From: JAGXTF01 sp038317095
GTDB taxonomy: Bacteria > Bacteroidota > Bacteroidia > NS11-12g > UBA955
DNA length: 64,000 nucleotides
Assembly: GCA_038317095.1 (NCBI GenBank)
Contig: JBBQBB010000007.1
Location: 21,777 to 85,776 of the forward strand
Direction of reading: 5' to 3'
Position 1 is the first letter of the stretch. Each line of letters begins with the position of its first letter. Under the pieces are notes generated by a model. That model was not told where the DNA came from and ran no database searches. It was given only the letters and a program-made list of their open reading frames with translations. Below, one piece after another: positions 1 to 13,600 of the stretch. Made by a program: the position numbers and the translations under genes.

Positions 1-1
1 T

Positions 2-109
2 TTCAGCGATTATTTTCCGGAAATGAAGGAACTGGCAAAAACATTGTCGATCGAAGGAGATTCACTTCTTAGAATTATTGTTAAGTCAATAAACATTTCT
101 AGAAACTAG
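2..109 (+). CDS. C-terminal fragment of an unidentified gene
   Basis: An open frame runs in from the left edge and ends at TAG 107-109, giving about 35 residues that begin FSDYFPEMKELAKTL. The position upstream of iscU would suit iscS, but the residues do not resemble the usual IscS C-terminus. A separate promoter follows directly, so this gene need not share the iscU transcript. Function is unknown. Confidence 0.4.
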   Translation, partial: FSDYFPEMKELAKTLSIEGDSLLRIIVKSINISRN

Positions 110-111
110 TA

Positions 112-142
112 TTGTTTAGAATGAATCCAAATAGTATATTTG
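112..142 (+). promoter_or_regulatory. Bacteroidota-type promoter for the iscU operon
   Basis: TTG at 112-114 is followed after 20 bp by TATATTTG at 135-142. This matches the primary sigma factor consensus of Bacteroidota (TTTG/TTG at -33, about 19 bp, TAnnTTTG at -7). It lies 39 bp before the iscU ATG and directly after the stop of the preceding gene. The match is read from sequence; use of the site is inferred. Confidence 0.6.
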
Positions 143-181
143 TACCAGTAATTAACACTTAACACTAAACCCTAAACTCCA

Positions 182-598
182 ATGGCTTACAGCGAAAAAG
201 TAATCGACCACTATACACACCCGCGCAACGTGGGAACTTTAGACAAAGCGAACAGCAATGTAGGCACTGGCCTTGTGGGCGCACCAGAATGTGGCGACGT
301 AATGCGTTTGCAGATTCAAGTGAATCCAATAACTGGCGTAATAGAAGACGCAAAGTTTAAAACTTTTGGTTGTGGCTCTGCCATTGCTTCGAGCTCTTTG
401 GCCACAGAATGGTTGAAAGGCAAATCTATAGATGAGGCTTTGACCATAGACAATATGGACATAGTGGAAGAATTGGCATTGCCTCCTGTGAAAATCCATT
501 GTTCTGTTTTGGCTGAAGATGCAATCAAAGCTGCAATAAACGATTTCCGGACCAAACAGGGTCTTGAAGCAATTGTTGATACTAAAAAACACTATTAA
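182..598 (+). CDS. iscU: Fe-S cluster assembly scaffold IscU
   Basis: This is the scaffold on which a cysteine desulfurase builds [2Fe-2S] clusters before transfer to apoproteins. The 138 residues begin with the typical MAYSEKVIDHYTHPRNVG. The cluster ligands are present: Cys37 and Asp39 in APECGD, Cys64 in FGCGS, and His106-Cys107. The chaperone-binding loop LPPVK is at 100-104. Length agrees with the family (about 128-140). The iscA-like gene follows after 11 bp, so the two are probably co-transcribed from the promoter at 112-142. No desulfurase, ferredoxin or HscA/HscB gene lies downstream, so the operon is shorter than the proteobacterial isc operon. Confidence 0.95.
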   Translation: MAYSEKVIDHYTHPRNVGTLDKANSNVGTGLVGAPECGDVMRLQIQVNPITGVIEDAKFKTFGCGSAIASSSLATEWLKGKSIDEALTIDNMDIVEELALPPVKIHCSVLAEDAIKAAINDFRTKQGLEAIVDTKKHY

Positions 599-609
599 AT
601 TTATATATT

Positions 610-957
610 ATGGAAGTAGAGGCAAGTTCAATAACCATAACAGAAAGGGCTATGGCCAAAGCCAGACAACTTATGGAGGAAGCTACTATCAGTCAGCCTG
701 AATATTTTATGCGTGTGGGCGTAAAGGGTGGTGGATGTTCTGGTTTAACTTATGAGTTGGATTTTGACAACGAAAGTCGCCCCGGTGATATGAACTTTGG
801 TGATGATCAGCTTAAGATCGTTTGTGATATGAAGAGTTTTCTTTATTTATGTGGAACGGAATTGGATTTTACAGATGGTTTGAATGGGAAGGGTTTTAAT
901 TTTATCAACCCTAATGCCACGCGCACCTGCGGTTGCGGCGAAAGTTTTGCAATTTAG
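610..957 (+). CDS. iscA: HesB/IscA family iron-sulfur carrier
   Basis: A-type carrier that receives Fe-S clusters from IscU-like scaffolds and passes them to target enzymes. The 115-residue protein carries the three invariant cysteines: Cys43 in GGCSG and Cys107/Cys109 in the C-terminal CGCGESF motif. The fold signature ITITERAMAKAR at the start and the FxNPNAxxTCGCG end are typical. It lies 11 bp after iscU on the same strand. IscA, SufA and ErpA cannot be told apart by motif alone, so the symbol is given by context. Confidence 0.9.
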   Translation: MEVEASSITITERAMAKARQLMEEATISQPEYFMRVGVKGGGCSGLTYELDFDNESRPGDMNFGDDQLKIVCDMKSFLYLCGTELDFTDGLNGKGFNFINPNATRTCGCGESFAI

Positions 958-1031
958 TAGTGTTAGATTTAATATCAAGCCGTCGGGTGACATTAGTTGC
1001 ACCGGTATTGGTTTTGAAGCGTTAACTTCGT

Positions 1032-1421
1032 ATGCTTATGTCAGAACAAATCTATATTGCCGAATTACACAACGACCATACCTTATGGTTGTCTGAACTC
1101 AGTTTAGGTAAGGACCAGCTTAAAAGCTATCAAAATCGGTTGGAGGAAGTAGCTAAGGCCAACACGGGAAACGATGTTTTGGCATTGGTGGAACAATTTC
1201 AAAACCGTTTTATTCGAGAAAATGAGGTCATTGATATTTTGCTGCATGATATTAGAGCAGATGAATCTACAATATCTGCATCTGCAGCGATTAACAATGT
1301 AGCTACGGATCGCAGAAAGGTTAGCGATAACGATGATTTGAGAAGCAGAATGGTGGATTTTAGAAAAATCTTTGATGACCTAAAGATGGAATTTATTCGA
1401 TTTTTGGCCAAAACGTATTGA
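1032..1421 (+). CDS. Conserved small coiled-coil protein, function unknown
   Basis: I do not recognise a named family. The 129 residues are charged and predicted helical, with heptad-like stretches in two blocks (roughly residues 20-70 and 95-125) and no signal peptide, cysteine or membrane segment. The start may be ATG 1032 or ATG 1038 (MSEQIYIAE). It follows iscA by about 75 bp on the same strand and is closed by an intrinsic terminator, so it may be the last gene of the iscU-iscA transcript. A structural or scaffolding role is possible but not shown. Confidence 0.7.
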   Translation: MLMSEQIYIAELHNDHTLWLSELSLGKDQLKSYQNRLEEVAKANTGNDVLALVEQFQNRFIRENEVIDILLHDIRADESTISASAAINNVATDRRKVSDNDDLRSRMVDFRKIFDDLKMEFIRFLAKTY

Positions 1422-1442
1422 ATTTATTTTTTTAGCTTAAGG

Positions 1443-1467
1443 ACAGCAATTTATTGCTGTTTTTTTT
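1443..1467 (+). terminator. Intrinsic terminator after the isc operon
   Basis: A 7-bp perfect stem (ACAGCAA / TTGCTGT) with a TTTA loop is followed by seven further T residues. It lies 21 bp after the stop of the coiled-coil gene, a standard position for Rho-independent termination. Confidence 0.75.
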
Positions 1468-1673
1468 GGAATTTCAAAAAAAAACAAACGTTAGTTAGTT
1501 GAAATCGAATACAAAGCAGGCGATAATTGTAGTAATCCTATTATAGAATCATCAATTTCTATTTATTTGAATCGTTTCAGAAGTGAAGCAGGGTAAGGGA
1601 AATTTGATTTATTTTAAAAATTGTGTTGGTTTTTCAAAAAGATTGATAAAATTGTCAATCCAATTAAAAGTCT

Positions 1674-4600
1674 ATGAATAGAAATTACAATTCGTTTAAA
1701 GTATGTGCTTTAGTTACCCTCCTTTCTTTTTCCATCCTTACTGCAAGCGCACAACCAGGAGTAATTAGAACACAATTGGTTTCGGGTACCTCCACAGATT
1801 ATTCGCTTGCAGCGAAAGGTAATTTTCTTCAATATACAGCGCAGGCAAGCAGTTCCGCCGCTGTGGGTAGAACTTGGTCTATAGGCACAGGCAGTGCAGG
1901 ATCTCCCTCTTTTACAACCAACTGGCGCCCGGTGAGTGGAAGTGGCACGCAAATATTAATACCAGGGTTTAACCAATTCATAACCCCTGCAGCAGGAAGT
2001 CCACCAACGTATGGTTCAGCAACTTATAACGCCAGTAGCGGTGGCACAGATGGAACATTACCAGCAATAACTTCAGGGCGGTATTATACTTTTAACGTAT
2101 CCAAAAAATCTACCTCTGGAACACCTGTAAATGAAAATATGGCGGTTCTAGAGACAAATTTTAACCCAGTTTCAATCAGTTCGGTTAATAGGGCTGCTTC
2201 CACTATTTTTACCAATAGTGCCGCTTTAATTACGATTACAACGGGTGCAACACCAGCCGTGGGCGAAAATTTTTATTTGCGTTATTCAACTTCTTCTACT
2301 TTCGCAACAAGTACTGTTGTGCAATTTAAAATGACAGGTGCAGCTGGTGAAGCCGCAATTCCTTGTCTTACAGGCACGGTTTATTATTATGTTTATTCTT
2401 CCAATCTTTCGTTGGCTCAAATAAATGCCGCAGTTACTTCTTTCGGTCAAGATGCGCATGATATGGTAACCTTAAATTTAGACAACAATAGCGGAAGTAA
2501 TTATAATTATAGTGTAACTAGCGGAACCAATTTTACAGGATTTTATGCTGTGCCCTCTACTTGTTATGCAACCATAGCATCCTTTGTATCTGCGTTAAAT
2601 TCTGGAACTGTAACTGGTGGGGTTACTTTACTGGTGCAGGCGGGCTATACAGAAACTGCCACGGCGGGTGGAATTAGTTTAACAAAATCAGGGACATCCA
2701 CCAATAAAATTGTTTTCCGAAAAATAGGTGTTGGGGCCAACCCTATATTGTCTGCTGGCGCAGGCAGCCAAGCGAGCAATTTAAGTACCACCGCATTGGA
2801 TGCTATTTTTAAAATTAGTGGTGGAGACTACATCACCATAGATGGAATTGATTTAAGGGAAAGTGCCGGCAATACAACATCTACAACGCAAGCAGAATAT
2901 GGATATTTGATAGGATCTGTTGCAGTAACTGATGGAGCACAATATGATACGATTCGCAATTGTAAAATAACTTTAAATAAAACAAATGCATCTACTGGCG
3001 GTGCCACTGGAATATGGATGGGACAGCATTATGTAGGTTCTTTTACGGCTATTACTGCAGTTTCTGTTGCAGGTGTAAATCAATATTGTGCATTTATTGC
3101 CGATACAGTTGAAAACGTAACAGTAGGAATTGGTATTTTAGGAAGTACAACTACTACCTATTATGGCACGGGAAACAATGCATCCAATTGCACCATTCGT
3201 AATTTTGGTGGTGGTACAACCACCCAAGCCAGTGGTATTATTTCTCAATATCAAATTGTTCAAACTTTTAACAACAACAGGATAGCCAATATGGAAAACG
3301 GCGGTATATCGGCTACGGGTATATTGTACGGTATTTATCCATTCAATAATTTATTGGCCACTTCTGTTGTTTCTATGAATAACAATATTGTGCTTTTGGA
3401 TAATAACAGTGTCAGCACAACCTTTGGTTTGTACAATACTACAACTACAAATGGGATTTCTAATTTTAACAATAATACTATTTACTTCACATTGCGAAGT
3501 ACTGGTGCAGGTTATGGTGTATACGTTACGGGTACTACGTCAAAGGCATATATTACAAACAATACATTTGGAGTTCGCCAAATGTCTACGGGCGCGGTAT
3601 ATGGTTTCTTTAATGCAGGTGTAACTGGTTTGCTGCGTATTGCAGGCAATACCATTACTGGTTGTGATTTTAGAACTGCAACCAACGGAACTGTGAGTGG
3701 AATCAATTATTTCATTTACAATGCATCTATACTTGTTATTGGCGATACAATAACAAACAACCTAATTTATAACAATTCATTTTACAGCACAGGTACAACC
3801 TATTTTATATTCAATTCTGCCAGCACGGTTTCCGGTATTTTGGTGCAAGGAAACCAAATTTATAACAATGTAAATCCCACCAGTGGTGCTTGGTATTATT
3901 ATTATAATGTAAGCAGCTCTACAAGCGGAAATTCTGCAGTATTGAACAATGTAATAAGAGACAATAAGTCTTTGGGTCAAATGTATGGGATTTATGAAAG
4001 CACCGCAGCAGGGCATAATAGGTTAATACAATATAATAAATTTTATGGCAACCGTTGCAATTCAGTAATGTATGCCATTTACTCAGTTAGCGGAAGCACA
4101 GCGCTGCACTCGCACAATGAAATTTATAATGATACATGCAATAGCACATTTTGGGGTATTTACGGTTTTTCAAATTCTACCACCGCAGGCACGTATTGGA
4201 ATGCCTACAAAAATACAATTCGCAATATTGTAAATTTTAGCACAACAACCTATGGTATTTATTTGGCAAGCACTACCTTGGTAGCCAATATACACCGCAA
4301 TAAAATCTCGGATTTGTTTTCTCTGTCTTCTTTTACTGGAACATCACCCATCGTAGCAGCAATTTGGGCAGCGTCGGGCAATACCGTAAATATTAACAAC
4401 AACGTAATAGGCCGCTTATACGCTTCACTCGGCGGCACTACGGTTGGCGGAACTACCCCAAGCGCATCCTATGGTTATCCTTTGGTTGGCATTTATATAA
4501 CGGGTGCAACAGCATGCAATGTTTATTATAATACAATATACTTAGACAATACAACCTCGTCTGCTTTCGCTGCAAGCACCGCCGGGATTTGGATGAACGC

Positions 4601-7600
4601 ATCCTCTGTTTTTAATGTTGAAACCAGAAACAATATAATTATTAATAATAGTTCTCCTACAGGCAGTAATGTTTTTCCATATGTTGGGCGCAGTGTTGCC
4701 ATTGCAAGAAACACCACTTCAGGAACAAATCCATTAAGTTTATGGAGCACAGCTTCTAACAATAATATACTTTATGCTGGGAATCCTAGCAATAACAATG
4801 CACTTTATTATGACTTTAATGGATTTTACAATACATGGTGTCAATATACAACACAGGTAACCCCAAGAGACAGCAACTCTTATATGGAAAGCACACCATT
4901 TGTATCTTTGTCTTCATCCAGTGCTGATTTTTTAAGGCCTTCTTCAGCAACTCCATCCTTTGCCGAAAATAGGGCCGTTGCTATTTCAGGTTATGATTAT
5001 GACTTTGATTCTACATTTAGAAATTCTGTAACTCCTGATATTGGCGCATTTGAAGGGAGTTTTGTAAACCAGTCGCTAACCACAGGCGTTACAACCACGG
5101 TTACCCACCCATTTCCTAGCACTGGACCAGGAGGAACCAATCAGGTAATTCTACAAATAAAAATAAATACAGGATTTCAGAGAACCTGTCCTTCCAACTT
5201 AACTAAAATGGTATTTAATACTTTGGGAACAACTGCAGTTGCTGACATTTCCAAGGCACTTGTCTATTTTACAGGCACCACACCTACAATTAACATAGCA
5301 AGCGCTACTCTTTTAAGCAACGTAACTTCCCCTTCAGGAAGATTTACAGTTAACACAACGCAACCATTGGCCTTTGGAGACAATTATATATGGTTGCTTT
5401 ATGATGTAAATTGCGGTGTTTCTACAAGCAACGTATTGGATGCGTCTTTGGATACGGTGGTTACTTCATGGGGTACTAGTACTCCAGGTTCTCCATCGGG
5501 TAATATGGCTATTTTAGCGCCATTAAGCGGTTCTTATACTATACCTAGCGCAACATTTCCAACACTGGCTGCAGCCATTAATGCATTTGACAACAGAGGA
5601 TTAAGTGGTGCTGTAACATTTAATGTAAGCGCTGGTTATTCTGAAACTGCACCGCCTACAGGTGGTGGATTTTTGATACGAGCCAATAGTGCATGCGCTA
5701 ATTATACAACCACTACAAATACCTTAAAAATACAAAGATCTGGTGCTGGGGCAAATCCAATATTATATGCAAACGTGGGCACAAATTCTCCCATTAGCAG
5801 CAGAGCAGGTATACCTTTAGATGGTATTGTTACCATTAGCGGTATTGACTATACAACCTTTGATGGAATTGACTTGGTAGACAACAACACCGATGCTTTT
5901 AAAGCCGCAGAATATGGTTTTGGTTTATTTAAAAGGGCGGCAAACAATGGGGTAAAAGGAATTACAATTAGAAATTCATCAATAACTTTAAACGTTGATA
6001 ACAAACAAGATGGTTCTACCTATTTTGCTGGGGGTGCTAAAGGCATTTACATGGGACCTGTTCCCTATGATTCCATGCTTAATTTATATACAGTAATCGA
6101 TACAAATGGAACCAACAGTTTTAACCGATTCGACAATCTTACCATAAAAAATGTTGCGGGTGGTGGCGTGTATTTATTTGGTTTTGCTGCGGCAACACCA
6201 TTTACATTTATGGATAGAAACAATGTAGTGAATAATTGTAGAATTACAAATTTTGGTGGCAATATGGGTAGCACAGTTTATGGTATTTTCACTACCAACC
6301 AAACAGGAAATCATACCATTAGCAACAATACACTGGTAAATAATGATGGAACGCATACGGATGCATTTAATCCTTTGGGTGGAATCGTAATTTTTGCATC
6401 TCCCAACAGTAATTTAATAATTTCTAGCAATAAACTTACCCTGCGCAAAAAGCCTTCCTCAGGTTTGTTTTATGGCATCTTTTATAACCCAACTGGAACA
6501 TCAAACGTGGTTGTAAAAAATAATATTTTGCGCGACTTTTTCCAGCCATATCACTCATTAAATACGAATTTGTTTTACGGAATTTTTCAAAATACGGCAA
6601 CAACCGGTTTGTACGACTCCGTTTTTAACAACCAAATGCGCAATTTCAGTTTGGGTATGTCTAGCACGGTTTATGGTTTTAACCATACCAATTCTTCGAA
6701 CATATCCTATTTTGCGAACAATGTTATTGATACCTTTATATTAACTCACCCACTGTCAGCAACAATAGCATTTTTGTATCAAAATTCTGGAGGTCCACCA
6801 TCTAACAGCAAAGATTATTGTATCAATAATACATTTAGAAATATTCGCAGTTATTCTTTATTGTCTGGTCGTCCCATTTATGGTTTTTATAATTTGGTGA
6901 ATACAAATGCAGATGTATTTATTCAAAACAATACAATAGAAAAATTGGTAACAGGCGGTCTTGTTTATTGCATATTTAGTAATACTGGAGATTCATCTTA
7001 TATATCCAATAATACCATAAAAAATGATACATCTTTAAGCAACAGTATTTATGGTATTTATTTGGGCGGTGGCAATCGTAAATTTATTTACAATAATGCA
7101 ATAAGTGGCTTAACATCTTCTCCTTTGGCAATCTCTTTTGCAACCGTTGCGGGAATATACGATGTGAGTTCAACCCCAATGGTGATTTACAACAATAGAA
7201 TTGCCGATATCGCTACCTATTTTACTACAGGTAATGCATATGGTTTGTATACTCCTGGGGGTTCAAAATCTATTTATAACAATGCAATTTTTAATATCCT
7301 TGGACCCAATTTAGGTGCGGCAGATCCTGGATTGACTGGTTATAATATTTACGGTATTCAACTCTTAGGAAATTCTGTTGGATTTACCAATCAGATTTAC
7401 AACAATACAATAACTCTAAATCAATCCACAACGCCACCTGCCAACTTCGCATCCGCAGGATTGTGGGTTGCCCGAAATGCTATTGCAGATTTAAAAAACA
7501 ATATAATCATCAACAAATCTGTACCAGGTTCTACAGGTAAAACAATTGCATTTACCCGTGCTACCAAATTTAAACCAACCCATTCTCTCACTGCCAATAA

Positions 7601-10600
7601 GAATATCTTTTTTACCCCAACTGGAACTGGGTATGCAGCTTACCGAGATTCAAATGCCAATGTAACTTCAATTTGTGCTTTTATTGATACTATGACTTTG
7701 GGAAGAGAATCTGGAAGTAAGTTTGAAGATGTTGTTTTTCAATCAACATCTATAGCCAGTGCAGTATTTTTAAAACCCACAACCACAGATGCAACTTCAG
7801 CTTCCAATGGAGGAATTTCTATTCCCTTGGTAACTGCGGATATAGTTGCTATTTCTAGAAGTGCATCAACCCCAGATATTGGCGCATATGAAGATGCATT
7901 TACTGCGCCATCCACAGGTTCTGCAACCGTAGTTTTAACACAGGCCACATCCACACCAAAAACTGGCGAACCAGATGCTAAGGTTTTACGTGCTAAAATT
8001 ACACCTACAACTTCAACAGGATCTACAATAACCCAATTTAGTTTAAACACAGCAAGCACAACTAGCGCAAGCAGAGATATAGGCAAGGCCAGAATGTATT
8101 TTACCAATTTAGATTCTAACCTTAACCTTTTAACAGCTAAAAAATTCGGAACGGATGTTGTAACGCCTAGTGGTAGTTACAGTATTAGCGGAAATGAAAT
8201 TTTGTCTTGCCAAAAAGATTATTATTTCTGGTTGGTTTATGATATTCCATGTGCTGCACTTTCTTCTGACGTATTGGACGCATCATGTAGTCAAGTTTCT
8301 TATAGTGGTGGAACCATAACGCCAGGAACTACAAATCCCAGTGGAACACAAGCAATAAATGCACCGGTTGCTTTATCTGGCTTATATCCAATTCCTTCTG
8401 TATTCCCAACCCTAGATAGCGCCATTAAAACTTTAAATTTTAGGGGTTTAACAGGAGGTGTTACGTTTTCAATTGCATCCTCCTATACCGAAAGTGCTCC
8501 AACCAATGGCTATTTGATGGATATCACAGGTTGCAGTGCCAATACAAGCAGTGGCAATCGAGTTACTATTAAATCGGCTGGTGGCGGTATGCCAATTATT
8601 TATGCGCAGACCAATGGAAATGCGACACCATTCACAAATGCTACAGGTAGCAGATTGGATGGCATTTTTACAATTAATGGCACCGATTTTATAACTTTTG
8701 ATAGTTTGGATGTACGCGATACGAATATACTTAGCAATAGGCCCATGGAGTATGCATTCGGACTGTTTAAAAAATCGCCGGGCAATGGAACTAGAAATAT
8801 TATTATAAGGAATTGCAAAATTACAAGTATGCGTTTAAACGGTGCATCAGGAACTGCCAATTCATTGTTTTTAGTGGGTTCTAAAGCAATTTACTTAAGT
8901 CCTGCATCTTATTTGGATGTAGCCAATGAATTTATACCCTCAGATACTTTTGGGGTAAACAGTTACAACTGGTTTTATGGTAACGATATACGCGGGTATT
9001 CAAATGGAATCCATTTGGAAGGGTATAATTTGAGTGCCTTATACAACGACAAATCGAATAAAATTGGCGGATATGCTTCCAAACACGGCAATTCAATTAC
9101 CAATTATGGAGGCAATACAGCGAGCAGCAATTTTGGCGTTTATGCCGATGATCAAACCAACTTAATTGTTGCTGGGAATACCATAGACAATGCAGCCAAT
9201 GGTGTACCAAATTCTACCCAAACCTATGGTTTTGCAATAGACAATGCAGTTAATGCGCATACTACTGTAGACAACAATATATTCCGTATTAGAACCAATG
9301 CCACTGCAGGCGGTAGGATTGCAATTGCAGTGTTAAACATCGATGGCAGTATTAATCGGGTGCGCAACAACGTTGTACGCGGGGGTAGAAACTTGAATGT
9401 TTCAAATACCGGTAACAATTACGGAATTTGGCTTTCCAATCTACACGCACGGGACACGGTATCCGGAAATAAAGTGCTTTTAGATACTAGCGATGGCAAC
9501 GGTCAAATTATGGGTATTAATTATGGAACTGTTACGCCATGGAATTATATTGCCAACAATACTGTAGATACTATAATATCAACATCTGCATCATTTACGA
9601 ATATATTGGCAGGTATTTACCACTCTAGTGGGCTCACTGGAGATGGAAAAACAGTAATAGAAAATAACTCTATAAGAAATTTGAAAACAATAAATGCCGG
9701 GTCAATCTATGGTGTTTTTGTTACTGGAACTTCGGTTTCACCAGACGTTACTGTTAGAAACAATTCTATCGGAAAAAGGTTTAAACCAGTTGCCAGTGGA
9801 ACCAATTATGGCATGTACATTCAAAATTATGATACCTGCATTATTAATAATAATTTGATTGAAGATGACAGTATAAGTTTACAATCTTTTGGGATGTATG
9901 TTGTTTCCAATAATTACACTAGGATTTTTAACAACAGAATACGAAATGTTTATAGCAACGGCTCTACATCTGCTGGATTGTATGCTGTTTCCAATATTGC
10001 ATCCGATGTTTTTAACAACTCTATTTCTGGAATTATTAATAACGGTTCGGGTTCACCCGTTTACGGTTTGTTGATGTCACAAACAGGCTTAGGTATTCAT
10101 AATGTTTATAACAATGTTATTGGCAATGTTAGCGCGCCATTGTTCCCTAGCTCCTTGGCAGTTTATGGCGTTTATCTTGCAGGAAGTGTAACCAATACTT
10201 TTAACTTCTACCACAACACAATTCATTTAAGATCCATACCTGCGACAACTCCCTATGGTACTGCAGCATTGTTTACAATCCCTGGTGCTATTGTCAATTT
10301 ACGCAATAATATATTCAGTAACTTATCAGGCTTTGCGGGCACAGGCCTTACTGCTGCCCATTATAGGAATTCTAATGCGTTGTCTTCGTTAAGCAATACT
10401 TCCAACAACAACTTGTATTATGCTGGGGTTCCAAGTGCCAATAATGTACTCTATTTTGACGGTTTAAATGTTAGACAAACGCTTTGTGATATGATTACCT
10501 TTATGACTCCCAGAGAAAGTTTTTCGCAAACTGACAGTGTAGGATTTAATTCCGTTAGGGATACTGGCAATGGCACTAGCTATTTGCGCATTAGACCTTC

Positions 10601-13600
10601 AGTTGCAAGCAATGTTGAAAGCAGCGGAGCTGGTATCGCTTTAGTTTCAAAAGATTTGGATGGTCATACAAGAAATGCCACCAAACCAGATTTGGGTGCA
10701 GATGAAGGCACATTTACAGCCTCGGCCTCTGGTTCACCAACCATTACAGTAGTTCAAAATAGGGCCGATGCTCCAAAAGTGGCAAATAATAATATCCTAA
10801 GAATTCAAGTAAACGTCACAGGTGCAAAGCCTTTAGTTATTACGCGCTTTGTATTTAATACTGCAGGTTCAACAACAGTTGCACCAATTACTAGAGCCAA
10901 AGTTAGCATTACGGCTGCAGATACCAATTTTAAGACATCACCCATGTTTGGGGATTCAGTTGCAAATCCAAATGGTAGGTTTGTTGTCAATGGAGTTGGA
11001 ACTGCATGCGCGGGATCTTCAAATTACTTTTGGTTGAATTATAATATTGCCTGCAACGCTTCCACTGGAGATAGCATTGATGCTAGATTGGATAGTATTA
11101 CAATTAACGGTGTAACCATTGCTGTAACAGGGGGAAATCCCGCAGGTAAAAGATCAATTGTTGGTCCATTAAATGGCAGTTATACAATACCCGGCAGTTT
11201 TACGAGTGTTCTAAACGCAATAAACGCTTTGAATACTCGGGGCGTGAGTGGCAATGTGGTTTTCAATGTTGGAACCGGATTGGTAGAAAGAGCACCCTCA
11301 AACCAAGGATTCTTGATTTTAAATCAAAATACTTGTGGCGATACTACCAATGCCAACCGCACGGTAATATTTAAAAAGAATGGTAGCGGAGCAAATCCAC
11401 TTTTGTTAGGTGGTTCTGGAGGAACTGCTTTGCCAAGCACAACGGGCAGGTCACTGGATGGAATTCTTACCATTGCAGGCACTGATTATATCACTTTTGA
11501 TGGGTTCGATTTTACCGATACTAACAACTACAATCCTGCCACAATGGAATATGGAATTGGATTGTTTAAACTTAGTGGAAGCAATGGTACTAGAAACATA
11601 ACCATTAGAAATTGTAACATTAATTTAAAACGGATAAATTCTAATAATTCTTCTGCCAATTTTGGTATTGGCAATACGGGAATTGTAATTGTCCCAACTG
11701 CATACGGCGACCTAGGTACGCAAATAAACACTACAGACAGCATGGGTTCTAACTCATACAATACATTTGTAAATAATACCATTAGGGGCGTAAATATTGG
11801 AATAAGAGGACAGGGTTTCTCATCTGCAGCACCTTATTTGTTTTACGACCGTGGAAACAATTTTGGATTACGCGGTCAAGGAAATATTATTACTAATTTT
11901 GGTAACAATACCCTAAGCAGTAATTCCTATGGAATTCAATTTTCTAACAATAGCAATATAAACGTTGCAGGAAATTATATTAGCAATTTAGAAAATGGAG
12001 GCGTTCGCACCATTTATGCGATGTATGGAATTTTTGGATCTGGGGGTGTTGATAATAACGTAAATATTTCCGACAATACGGTTATTATCAAAGCTGGTGC
12101 GGTTAGCAATACTTTCTATGGAGTTTTTTCATCGAACTCAGGGTTGGGTAATTTAATTATTCGCAGGAATAAAATTCAAAGATTTGCTTGTCAACGCGGA
12201 TTTTCGTCTTCATTTTATGGCGTATATATAGCTTCTGCAAAAACCAATGTATTTGTAGATAGCAACTTAATAAACAACGATACTGTTTTTACAACAGCAC
12301 AATTTAGCGCGATATACAATGCAAATTCTTCTTACACGAATTTAACATTTAGAGGCAATACGGTTAGAGATATTTTCCGTTTGGGCAGCGGAAGTGCCAG
12401 CTCAGTTACAACATACGTGTTATACAATACAGGAACAAGTATCAATTTGAGTTGCCTAGTAGAGGGCAATGTGATCAAAAATATTGTCTTAGATTCTGCT
12501 GGGGGTTCAGTTTACGGTTACTATAACTTCGGCTCAGCTGGCGGTACTACTGCAGTTAGTACCTCTAATAATATCATTGACTCCATTCGTTTTACAGGGA
12601 ATCAGCCACTGTCCCAAACCATCTGGGGTATTTATGAACAAAATGGTGGATTCCCAAAAAAGAATGTCAATAGAAACAGAATTAGCAATTTAATACCTAG
12701 CAGCGGCAATGCTTTCATATGCACTGTTTATGGAATGCAAGTGGGATATGCCGATGTGAATAAAGATGATTCTATTTGTTTTAATACTATATATAATTTG
12801 TATGGTAACAGCTTTACTACTAGCGCAAGTATAATCTATGGAATTAACATTGCAACCAGCGCAAATTGGCGTGTTTTTGGCAATAAAATAAGCAATTTAA
12901 TCAATCCGGGTGCCCATACATCTACCAATATTTATGGAATATTTTCTAGCAGCGCAGATACCACTTTCTATGCAAACAATGTCATCGCTAACCTATCAAA
13001 TACGGCTGCTAATGTTTCTTTAAATGCGGGTGTTGGAATATTCAATTCAAGCGGGTTCGGTGTTTTTGATCATAACACAATCTTCTTGAAAAATGCAAGC
13101 AGTGGAACTAATTTTGGGAATACAGGTATTTATATTAATGCCAGTTACAACCAAATTTTAAGAAATAATTTAGTAATTAACAGGTCTACAGTATCGGGCA
13201 GCGGCTATGTTGCCGCTATCTATAGACCTGGAACAAGCACTACTTCTTTCTACAATTCAGCATCAGGAAACAATGCTTATTTTGTTGGAACTGGTAGCGG
13301 AAGATCTTTGTTTTATGACGGAACAAATAATTATACTGCATTTCCGTTCTCGGCATATTCGGGTGCGGAGGGTAGTTCATTCCAACATTGGACAAAATTT
13401 AGAGATTCGTTAAATGTATTGAATGCCAATTTCTTGCATATAGATACTACCTCGGCTTACAATTGTACCTTAAATGGGGCAGGCAGAGCCACTACAAATC
13501 CGGCGATATTAAGAGATATCGATAACCAATTTAGGGTTGTTTCAAGGCCCGATGTTGGTGCTGATGAATTTAAAGAACCATCCGCAATCACCCAAAATCC

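Noticed and set aside
2..109. C-terminus of the cysteine desulfurase IscS
   Set aside because: The position fits, but the last 35 residues do not resemble known IscS ends and a new promoter separates it from iscU.
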